This document shows, one piece after another, positions 7,278 through 14,447 of a stretch of 19,511 bases of DNA. Each line of letters starts with the position of its first letter. Position 1 is the stretch's first letter. The notes beneath the pieces were generated by a model, which worked only from the letters and a program-made list of their open reading frames with translations, was not told the origin of the DNA and ran no database searches. Location of the stretch: NCBI GenBank assembly GCA_023231265.1, contig JALNVT010000024.1, positions 1 to 19,511 on the forward strand, given 5' to 3'. Origin of the DNA: Sphaerochaetaceae bacterium (GTDB lineage Bacteria; Spirochaetota; Spirochaetia; Sphaerochaetales; Sphaerochaetaceae). The translations under genes and the position numbers were made by a program.

Positions 7278-10007
7278 TTAGAACTTCATTTCAATAGCAT
7301 TTTTTACATATGTTAAAATCATATCATTTTCAGAAACTTTCATTCCTAAGTCAGACATATCAGTTGTAACTATTTTATAAGTTGCATCTTTATCGATATT
7401 CATACTACCAATTTTAACACGTAAGATACGATTTCCAGCTTTAGCATATTTATTATAAACTACCTTTAAGTCGGTAAGTACATAATGGTCGCTTTCAGCA
7501 GGAAGAGTATCATAAGCCTTTTCTAATGCATCATATATTTCTTGACCAGTAACTGCTTTAACACAAGCAGTATAATCATTTGTAAATGCATCACGTACAT
7601 CTGCTATTGTTACATCACCCTTTTCAATAGATTGACCGAATATTCCAGCTTGAAGAATAGTTGCATCTGCACCTAATTCTGAAGTTAACGTATCACATAC
7701 AAGTCTTGAGAAACTTGTTGGCTGCTTCTTAATATTAGAAGTTGATAATGTATAAGTTGCTTTTCCAATTACAGTATTCAATACAGGAGCAATCTGTTCT
7801 TCGAAATAAGCTAACATATGATTAACTTTTGAATCTTCAGGAATGTTAATAATTCCATAAGCAGAAGCTAAATCACTATTAGAAGGATTATTTACATCTG
7901 AGGCAGTAATTTCGAATGGATATGCACCCATTGCCATACCGTTTTTAACAACGACATCTACAACACCGATGCTTCCTAGATTTTCTTTACTGTTAACAAT
8001 TGTAGTACCATTTACTACTTTGCTTCCATTAATTTTTGAATCTGAACCGTCAATATACAAATCAATCCCGTTTAGGTTCTGACAAATCATTTCACTTGAG
8101 ATTCCAGCTTTATTGCCATCCATGTTACCAAGGACAACTACATAATCTGCGTACTGATGAGCCATATCTAATGCATATTGTGCATTTTGAAGTACTAAAT
8201 CATCTGTAAAGTTAATTCCATCAACATTCTCAATAGGAGCTGTCAAACCAACTACTGCAACAATAAATCCATTATAGTCATATAACTGATATGGTTGGAA
8301 TGGTAAGTATTTCTCATCATCCAAAATATTAGCTGAAAGAACTCTTACATTAGAGTTTTGTTTAGCATATGCTGCAGCTTGAGCTAGGGTATCAGCAGAA
8401 TATTTAAATTCTAATGAAGCTGGAGCTATTGCATCATAACCTAACATATCTAATAACATTGCAGGAGCAACACCGTTTGAATATTCAGCAATAGAAGATC
8501 CAGCGAGAGTATCACCAGCATCAAGTACTAAGACGTTAGAAGTTAAACTTCTTGCAACTTGCAACATTGTTGAAAGTCTTGCATAACCAATATTATCCTT
8601 AGAGCCATAAACTCTACCTTGAGTATCAGATGTATGAACTACAAACAAATCGAATACAGGATAATTAGCATCACTCTTAACTATAGGCATTATTCCTAAT
8701 GGATATTGAGGAGCAACAGGTTCCATAGTCATTTTAGGTTCCATGGTTTTTTTAGGTTCCATAGTTTTCTCAGTTTCTTTTGGAGTTGTTTTCATTTTCA
8801 TTTCAACAGAAACACTAACTGTCTTTTTTGTAGGCATTTTAGCTTTTTGAGATTCAATGTAATTACATACCTGACCATCTTCAGGAACTGCAGTAATACC
8901 ATAAGCAGAAGCTAATCTACTGTGTTTTGGATTATTTACATCTGAAGCTGTGATTGTAAATGGATATGCACCAGTTGCTTTTCCATTCTTTACAACAACA
9001 TCAACAACGCCAAGTTCGTTAAATTTAGCATTAGTGCTAACAATTGTTGCACCATTAACAACTTGACCACTACTCATGCAACTATCAGATCCATCAATAA
9101 ACAAATCAATACCATTTAAATTTTCACAAATAAATTTACTTGTAATTTGTCCATCCATGTTTCCAAGAACAACAACATAATCAGCATACTGATGAGCAAT
9201 ATCCAATGCATACTGTGCATTATTTATTACAGCACTACTTACAAAACTATAATCAGTAACACAATCTACTGGAGTTGTTAAACCAACAACTAGTACATTG
9301 AATCCGTTATAATCATATAATTGATAAGGTTGGAATGGTAAATAAGCATCTTTATCTAAGATATTTGCAGATAATACTTTAAGATCTGTATAATCTTTAG
9401 TGCTATTTTTAGCATTAATTAGATAATCAGCACCATATGCAAAGTCCATAGAAGAAGGAGCTACTGCATCATAACCTAACATATCTAATAAAACGCCTGC
9501 TGTTTCACCATGATTTTGTTCAACTATTGCACTACCACTGATTACATCACCAGCATCCAACAGTAGGATATTATCTGTTAAGCTTCTTGCAACCTTAAGC
9601 ATAGTAGCAAGTCTTGCATAACCGATGCTATTTTCTGAAGCATCAACATTTCCTTGAATGTCACCAGTATGAACAATAAATAAGTCAAATACAGGATAAT
9701 CTGCATCACTTTTTACGATAGGTTTAATACCAAGAGGATATTCCACTTTTGCTTCAACAGGTGCCATTTCGACAGGTGCTTCTACTGGAGCCTTTACTTC
9801 TGGTACTTCAACAGTTTTTTCCATAACTGGTTCAACAACTGGTTCAACAACTGGTTGTTCCATTTTTTTCTCTGGTTGGGTCACAATAGGGGCAGCAGCA
9901 GGTGCTTCCTCAACCTTAGTTTTAGTTGTTTTACATCCGACGAGAGAAACGACAAGCAATGTAATTACCATTGCCGACATTAATTTTCTTGTTGAAAAAC
10001 GTTTCAC
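7278..10007 (-). CDS. Lipoprotein with two degenerate UshA-like domains and one 5'-nucleotidase C-terminal domain, 909 residues
   Basis: The GTG at 10007, with AGGAGG 6 bases upstream, is preferred to the in-frame ATG nine codons earlier because the leader matches the paralogue at 4915-6693. Residues 1-24 are a signal peptide ending in LVGC, with Cys25 the lipid site. A Pro/Glu/Val linker precedes metallophosphatase-like copy 1 (~95-375). A second linker with MEPK-type repeats (~400-433) leads to copy 2 (~440-725) and a single C-terminal domain (~745-909). Copies 1 and 2 are clear duplicates: both contain SDA(D/N)YPVFDLF, YLPFQPYQLYDYNGF, YADYVVVLGNMDG and NGIDL(F/Y)IDGSDS. LDAGD is kept, but GNHEF is SSMDF or ASLEF, THLG is LGNMDG and GGHSH is DGSDS, so most metal ligands are missing. 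A non-enzymatic envelope role is likely (inference). The gene is monocistronic. Confidence 0.88.
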   Translation of the reverse strand: MKRFSTRKLMSAMVITLLVVSLVGCKTTKTKVEEAPAAAPIVTQPEKKMEQPVVEPVVEPVMEKTVEVPEVKAPVEAPVEMAPVEAKVEYPLGIKPIVKSDADYPVFDLFIVHTGDIQGNVDASENSIGYARLATMLKVARSLTDNILLLDAGDVISGSAIVEQNHGETAGVLLDMLGYDAVAPSSMDFAYGADYLINAKNSTKDYTDLKVLSANILDKDAYLPFQPYQLYDYNGFNVLVVGLTTPVDCVTDYSFVSSAVINNAQYALDIAHQYADYVVVLGNMDGQITSKFICENLNGIDLFIDGSDSCMSSGQVVNGATIVSTNAKFNELGVVDVVVKNGKATGAYPFTITASDVNNPKHSRLASAYGITAVPEDGQVCNYIESQKAKMPTKKTVSVSVEMKMKTTPKETEKTMEPKKTMEPKMTMEPVAPQYPLGIMPIVKSDANYPVFDLFVVHTSDTQGRVYGSKDNIGYARLSTMLQVARSLTSNVLVLDAGDTLAGSSIAEYSNGVAPAMLLDMLGYDAIAPASLEFKYSADTLAQAAAYAKQNSNVRVLSANILDDEKYLPFQPYQLYDYNGFIVAVVGLTAPIENVDGINFTDDLVLQNAQYALDMAHQYADYVVVLGNMDGNKAGISSEMICQNLNGIDLYIDGSDSKINGSKVVNGTTIVNSKENLGSIGVVDVVVKNGMAMGAYPFEITASDVNNPSNSDLASAYGIINIPEDSKVNHMLAYFEEQIAPVLNTVIGKATYTLSTSNIKKQPTSFSRLVCDTLTSELGADATILQAGIFGQSIEKGDVTIADVRDAFTNDYTACVKAVTGQEIYDALEKAYDTLPAESDHYVLTDLKVVYNKYAKAGNRILRVKIGSMNIDKDATYKIVTTDMSDLGMKVSENDMILTYVKNAIEMKF

Positions 10008-10070
10008 GGTTTTCCTCCTAAATTTTGATATCATAGGTTTCGTATTTTAAATACATCTTTCTTTATAGTA

Positions 10071-10099
10071 AGTTTATCATACGAGTTTGGATTTCGATA
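10071..10099 (-). promoter_or_regulatory. Promoter of the two-domain lipoprotein gene
   Basis: TATCGA (10099-10094, minus strand) lies 17 bases from TAAACT (10076-10071). The element and its ~64-base distance to the GTG match the promoter of the paralogue. Confidence 0.5.
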
Positions 10100-10501
10100 C
10101 AAAAAAAAGTTATAAAAGAATTAATTTCTTTTACACAAAGACCTTCTCACCACAAAAAGGTCTTAATAATCAAAAATTCAGCAACATATAACGCATACTA
10201 TTTTTTATCAACAATAAATATACTATACCAACGTTTTCCTAAAATAGCAAAATATTTATTTGCTTTTAACTGCAAAAGCTGGATACAAATATGGTATATA
10301 CTCATTTAGAGTTGTTTTTTTAATGCTAAAAACACCAATTATACGCCATATATTTGTATTTATTGTAAAGACAATCATCTAAAATCTATTTCCTAATTTA
10401 ATATTCTGCAATTTTTAGGAGCTCTAGTTTATCTTATATTTTGTGTAGTTAAACATCGAGCTAAGATCAATATTTCATAAAAAACCACAAGCAAAAGACA
10501 T
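10100..10501. other. Gene-free spacer containing one strong inverted repeat
   Basis: No coding frame or RNA gene is recognised. AAGACCTT (10138-10145) and AAGGTCTT (10157-10164) form a perfect 8-base stem with an 11-base loop, about 40 bases upstream of the lipoprotein promoter. There is no clear U-run after it on either strand. Confidence 0.55.
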
Positions 10502-10533
10502 AAAAAAAGTCCTAAGGGAAAAACCTTGGACTT
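10502..10533 (-). terminator. Terminator of the 56-residue basic protein gene
   Basis: AAGTCC-T-AAGG (10507-10517) pairs with CCTTGGACTT (10524-10533), leaving one bulged T. On the minus strand it is followed by U (10508-10502). Confidence 0.8.
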
Positions 10534-10568
10534 CTTTTTATAAAATTCAAATGAATAATATTAAAATA

Positions 10569-10739
10569 CTACATTAAATCTTTAGCTTTACGAGCTGTAT
10601 TACCAGTTTTTTCGCAATAAGCTACATGACGTAATTTACCATTTTCAAATACTGATTTCATTTTGATTGTGCCGCCCCAGCGACTTGTTAATACTTTAGC
10701 ACCACTACGACGTGCGTTCTTTGAAACATTACCTGCCAT
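10569..10739 (-). CDS. Small basic protein, 56 residues, possibly ribosome-associated
   Basis: The ATG at 10739 is chosen because GGAGG (10749-10753) lies 9 bases upstream; the 16-codon N-terminal extension of the open frame would run through this site. The protein is strongly basic (MAGNVSKNARRSGAKVLTSR, then WGGTIKMK, ending TARKAKDLM). It has one Cys and no signal peptide or membrane segment. Its size, charge, own promoter and strong terminator resemble a ribosomal protein gene. The stretch VFENGKLRHVAYCEKTGNTARKA weakly recalls the C-terminal half of bL28, but the bL28 N-terminal C-x-x-TGK signature is missing. I do not assign a family. The alternative is a lineage-specific nucleic-acid-binding peptide. 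It is divergent from yidD. Confidence 0.75.
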   Translation of the reverse strand: MAGNVSKNARRSGAKVLTSRWGGTIKMKSVFENGKLRHVAYCEKTGNTARKAKDLM

Positions 10740-10777
10740 ATCTATATTCCTCCGTAAAAATTTTTCGAATACGTTGT

Positions 10778-10806
10778 AAGTTATCATTTCTTAATGTAAA
10801 AGTCAA
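10778..10806 (-). promoter_or_regulatory. Candidate promoter of the 56-residue basic protein gene
   Basis: TTGACT (10806-10801, minus strand) is separated by 17 bases from TAACTT (10783-10778). The same TAACTT with a 17-base spacer stands before tRNA-Asn. Confidence 0.45.
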
Positions 10807-10891
10807 ATACAAATTAAGCAATCAAACTCAAAAAAAACCACTTAACATAAACTTAAATAAATCTTATTTTTTTATCTTGCCATATTTTTTG

Positions 10892-10920
10892 TTGTCTATA
10901 TCTTATTCTTTTAGTATTAT
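10892..10920 (+). promoter_or_regulatory. Promoter of yidD placed for a leaderless transcript
   Basis: TTGTCT (10892-10897) and TATTAT (10915-10920) are 17 bases apart. Only six bases separate the -10 from the ATG at 10927, and no Shine-Dalgarno sequence is present, so transcription probably starts at or next to the initiation codon. Confidence 0.5.
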
Positions 10921-10926
10921 TGATTT

Positions 10927-11223
10927 ATGAAAATTATAAACAGGATCATAAGACAAATATTCTTAATACCAGTTTACCTATACAAAGGTTTAATATCTCC
11001 ATATATAGGTGGCAGCTGTATATATTCTCCAACCTGTTCTAGTTATTTTGTTGAGGCTGTAGCAAAACATGGAATTATCAAAGGAACTACATTAGGTGTG
11101 GCTAGAATCGCCAGATGCCATCGCGGATATTATGGTGGCCCCGATCCTGTACCTGAGAATTTTTCTTTTAAAGAAATGAAAAAAAATAAAATTATTTTCA
11201 AAAGGCACAAACATAAACACTAG
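10927..11223 (+). CDS. yidD: Membrane protein insertion efficiency factor YidD
   Basis: The 98-residue product is YidD, a small inner-membrane-associated protein that helps YidC insert membrane proteins. An amphipathic or hydrophobic N-terminus (IIRQIFLIPVYLYKGLISPY) leads into the family signature CIYSPTCSSYFVEAV (31-45), where the usual Arg after the first Cys is Ile. Next comes ARCHRGYYGGPDPVP (62-76), with Arg replacing the usual Pro after RCH. The tail is Lys/His-rich. In many bacteria yidD sits between rnpA and yidC near the origin. Here it stands alone, divergent from the small basic protein and convergent with galM. There is no ribosome-binding site upstream of the ATG. Confidence 0.95.
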   Translation: MKIINRIIRQIFLIPVYLYKGLISPYIGGSCIYSPTCSSYFVEAVAKHGIIKGTTLGVARIARCHRGYYGGPDPVPENFSFKEMKKNKIIFKRHKHKH

Positions 11224-11231
11224 AAAACAAG

Positions 11232-11268
11232 AAAAGCGCCTCCATCAGACTGATAAGAAACGCTTTTT
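11232..11268. terminator. Shared terminator between yidD and galM
   Basis: AAAAGCG (11232-11238) pairs with CGCTTTT (11261-11267). The T-run suits yidD on the plus strand, and the A-run on the left gives U for galM on the minus strand. The loop is long (22 bases). Confidence 0.7.
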
Positions 11269-11285
11269 AGAGTAAAGTTATATAA

Positions 11286-12323
11286 TTATTTTACAACAGA
11301 GAATTCATATACCGTTTTGTATTGATACACTTTTCCTGCTTCAATAACACAAGATGGGAAATCTTCATGATTAGGAGAATCTGGATAAAATTGTGTTTCC
11401 AAGGCAACTCCAGCATTTTTTATGCATGGTATTTTATTTTTTCCAAGCATTCCTTCATCAAAAAAATCTGCAGTATACATCTGAACTCCTGGCATAGTTG
11501 TGTAAAACTTCATACTTCTTCCTGAATCAGGATCTCTTAACTCTCCTCGTTCTTTTAAGGAACCATCCCAATTATTAAAGCAGAAACAATGATCATAACC
11601 TGTAGGAGTATTATTAATTCTTTCTTCTAATTTATGAAATTCTGTAAAATCAAAAGGAGTACCAGCAACATCTAAAATTTTACCGGAAGGAATACATTTA
11701 TCATCAATCTCTAAGTAAGAATCACTATCAATTTTTATTTCATTTTCTAAAATATTCTTTTCTTGATTACCGGATAAATTAAAATAGCTATGATTTGTAA
11801 GATTTAAAATAGATCTCTTATCAGATATTGCAGTATAAGTAATCTCAACTCGTCCATTAAGAGTTAATTCATATACAACATTAACTTCTAGGTTTCCTGG
11901 AAATCCACCTTCGCCATCCTTGCTTGTAACACTCAATTTAACAGCAGGATTATCATTCAATTCTAAAAGCTCCATGTCCCAATTCTTCCAACATAAACTC
12001 GTTTTTCCACTGTGGAGACAGTTAACTTCATTGTCATTTGGATCTAATTCATAAACTTTTCCATCAAGATTGAATTTTGCACCTTGTATTCTATTTGCAA
12101 ATCGACCAACAGTCATTCCATAATAAGTTTTATTTGAAAGATATTCTTCAGCACTATCATAACCCAACACTAGATCTCCAATTTTTCCATTTTTATCTGG
12201 AGCCTTCAGAGAATGAATTAAAGCTCCAAGACTTAAAACTTCTAATTCATAAGGACCATTATTAATAGTAGCACTTAAAACGATATCTCCATTTGTTAGA
12301 GTATCAAATTGTTTCATTTTCAT
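11286..12323 (-). CDS. galM: Aldose 1-epimerase (galactose mutarotase)
   Basis: This 345-residue enzyme interconverts the alpha and beta anomers of galactose and glucose, the entry step of the Leloir pathway. Family landmarks are GRFANRI (73-79), LHSGK with His104, NHSYFNL with His178 (general acid), GYDHCF with Asp244, and ALETQFYPDSPNH with Glu309 (general base). Length is typical, and the lack of a signal peptide indicates a cytoplasmic enzyme. The ATG at 12323 has AAAGGCGG about 9 bases upstream; a second ATG two codons later is also possible. No galK, galT or sugar transporter is adjacent, so it appears to be transcribed alone and shares a terminator region with yidD. Confidence 0.96.
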   Translation of the reverse strand: MKMKQFDTLTNGDIVLSATINNGPYELEVLSLGALIHSLKAPDKNGKIGDLVLGYDSAEEYLSNKTYYGMTVGRFANRIQGAKFNLDGKVYELDPNDNEVNCLHSGKTSLCWKNWDMELLELNDNPAVKLSVTSKDGEGGFPGNLEVNVVYELTLNGRVEITYTAISDKRSILNLTNHSYFNLSGNQEKNILENEIKIDSDSYLEIDDKCIPSGKILDVAGTPFDFTEFHKLEERINNTPTGYDHCFCFNNWDGSLKERGELRDPDSGRSMKFYTTMPGVQMYTADFFDEGMLGKNKIPCIKNAGVALETQFYPDSPNHEDFPSCVIEAGKVYQYKTVYEFSVVK

Positions 12324-12574
12324 AATTACAAACCGCCTTTTGTATATACTACGTAGTTAAGAACATATTTATTCCAACCTTAGGTGCTAATAAATCCTCA
12401 TTGGGATTCAACTGCATCACGTTTATCAAAGTTTACTTTATCTAGCGCATTATTCCAATATTCATTTTTAAAAAGAATAAACTCAGTGAGAGGTATAATT
12501 CTTTTTATAATGTATAACAGAAAATTAGCTTAAGACAAAATCAAATTATTTATTACAAACAGTAAAAAACAAAA

Positions 12575-12601
12575 GAGATAAGTACAAAATGCACCTATCT
12601 C
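12575..12601 (-). terminator. Terminator of the lepA operon
   Basis: GAGATA (12575-12580) pairs with TATCTC (12596-12601), with partial inner pairing of GTGC and GTAC. On the minus strand it is followed by UUUUG and a further U-run. It starts 17 bases past the lepA stop. Confidence 0.7.
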
Positions 12602-12618
12602 CATAAAATTTAATTATA

Positions 12619-14445
12619 CTAATTATTATTTTTCTTATCTTCACTCTTCAAAACAGCCAAGAATGCTTCCTGTGGTATTTCAACATTTCCCACCATCTTC
12701 ATTCTTTTTTTACCTTCTTTCTGCTTTTCAAGAAGCTTACGTTTTCTAGAAATATCACCACCGTAACATTTAGCAGTAACATCCTTTCTATAAGCATTGA
12801 TAGTCTCTCTTGATACAATAGTACCACCGATAGCAGCCTGGATTGCTATTTTATATTGTTGGCGATGAATCTCAGCCTTCAATCTTTCACAAACAATCTT
12901 ACCACGAGCAGCAGCATTCTCTTTAAACACCAATTGAGACAAAGCATCAACTTGGTCACCATTAACAAGAATATCCAATCTAACAAGTTTTGTTCTCTTA
13001 TAACCAATAACTTCATAATCGAAAGATGCATAACCTCTAGAAATTGATTTCAGCTTATCATAAAACTCAAATAGAACTTCAGCTAATGGCATTTCATATT
13101 GAAGCTCAACTCTTTTTTCATCAAGATAATTCATATTGGTCTGCACGCCACGTTTTTCTAAACAAAGCGACATTATTGACCCAATATAATCAGTTGGAGT
13201 CATTATATTTGCTTTTATATAAGGCTCTTCACTATAATCGACAAGCATCTCATCTGGATATTCTAGAGGGTTATCTATTTCAATATAACCTTCTTTATTT
13301 TTCAAATGGACCTTATATTCTACTGAAGGAGAAGTAAATACAATTGATAAATTAAACTCACGTTCAATTCTTTCTTGAACAACTTCTAAATGAAGAAGCC
13401 CCAAGAAACCACATCTAAAACCAAAACCTAAAGCAGCAGATGAATCTTTTTCATAAACAAGTGCAGCATCATTTAGCTTTAATTTTTCGATAGCACTAAA
13501 TAGTTCTTCATAATCATTAGAATCCACTGGATAAATTGAAGAGAATACAACAGGTTGTACTTCTTTAAATCCAGATAACGGTACTTTCGCAGGATGGTCC
13601 ACGCGGGTTACAGTATCACCTACTCTAATATCGCTTATGTTTTTTATTCCTGCAATTATATAACCAACATCTCCAGCATGAAGAGTGTCTACTTTAACAT
13701 ATTTCAGTTTAAAAATTCCAACTTCTTCAACTATATAATCAGCACCACCATGCATGAATCTAACAACATCACCAGCACTCAAACAACCATCGAAGATACG
13801 ACAATGAACTACTACACCACGATATGCATCATAATGAGAATCAAATATCAATGCCTTTAAAGGATCATCATCATTACCTTCTGGAAAAGGAATGTACTCC
13901 ACAATCTTTTCAAAAAGTAAATCAACACCAACACCAGTTTTTGCACTTACTTGAATGGTCATATCAGGATCTAATCCCAATTCATTTTCTATCTGTTCCA
14001 AACACATAGGAATATTTGCAGATGGCAAATCCACTTTGTTTATTACAGGAATTACTTCTAAGTTATGTTCCATTGCTAAATAAAGATTTGCAAGAGTCTG
14101 TGCTTCAACACCTTGTGATGCATCTATCAAAAGAAGAGCACCCTCGCAGGAACTGATAGCACGTGAAACTTCATAACTGAAGTCAACATGGCCTGGAGTA
14201 TCTACAAGATTTAGCTTGTAGGTTCTTCCATCATTTGCGGTGTATGGAATAGTTACAGCTTGGCTTTTAATTGTAATTCCGCGCTCTCTTTCGATATCCA
14301 TACTATCTAATACTTGATTTTGAGCAGTTCCCCTCTGTTTTCCTAATTTTGCTTTTTCGATAAATCGATCAGCCAAGGTAGATTTACCATGGTCGATATG
14401 AGCAATAATACAGAAGTTTCGAGTCAACGAATAATCATTTTCCAT
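12619..14445 (-). CDS. lepA: Elongation factor 4 (LepA GTPase)
   Basis: The 608-residue protein is the ribosome-associated GTPase EF4/LepA, proposed to act in 30S biogenesis and in back-translocation under ionic stress. G-domain motifs are complete: AHIDHGKST (15-23), the switch region RERGITIK (53-60), DTPGHVDFS (82-90), NKVD (136-139) and SAKTGVG in the G5 region. EF-G-like domains II, III and V follow. The LepA-specific C-terminal domain includes YGGDISRKRKLLEKQKEGKK. The ATG at 14445 lies two bases after the ftsH stop; its AAGGA ribosome site is inside the last ftsH codons, so the two are probably translationally coupled. It is the last gene of the operon. Confidence 0.98.
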   Translation of the reverse strand: MENDYSLTRNFCIIAHIDHGKSTLADRFIEKAKLGKQRGTAQNQVLDSMDIERERGITIKSQAVTIPYTANDGRTYKLNLVDTPGHVDFSYEVSRAISSCEGALLLIDASQGVEAQTLANLYLAMEHNLEVIPVINKVDLPSANIPMCLEQIENELGLDPDMTIQVSAKTGVGVDLLFEKIVEYIPFPEGNDDDPLKALIFDSHYDAYRGVVVHCRIFDGCLSAGDVVRFMHGGADYIVEEVGIFKLKYVKVDTLHAGDVGYIIAGIKNISDIRVGDTVTRVDHPAKVPLSGFKEVQPVVFSSIYPVDSNDYEELFSAIEKLKLNDAALVYEKDSSAALGFGFRCGFLGLLHLEVVQERIEREFNLSIVFTSPSVEYKVHLKNKEGYIEIDNPLEYPDEMLVDYSEEPYIKANIMTPTDYIGSIMSLCLEKRGVQTNMNYLDEKRVELQYEMPLAEVLFEFYDKLKSISRGYASFDYEVIGYKRTKLVRLDILVNGDQVDALSQLVFKENAAARGKIVCERLKAEIHRQQYKIAIQAAIGGTIVSRETINAYRKDVTAKCYGGDISRKRKLLEKQKEGKKRMKMVGNVEIPQEAFLAVLKSEDKKNNN

Positions 14446-14447
14446 TT

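Noticed and set aside
10712..10930. 72-residue plus-strand frame before yidD
   Set aside because: It overlaps the start region of the small basic protein antisense, has no ribosome site and no recognisable character.
12348..12357. ACTACGTAGT palindrome upstream of galM
   Set aside because: Ten bases only. It may be an operator but cannot be told from chance without comparison.
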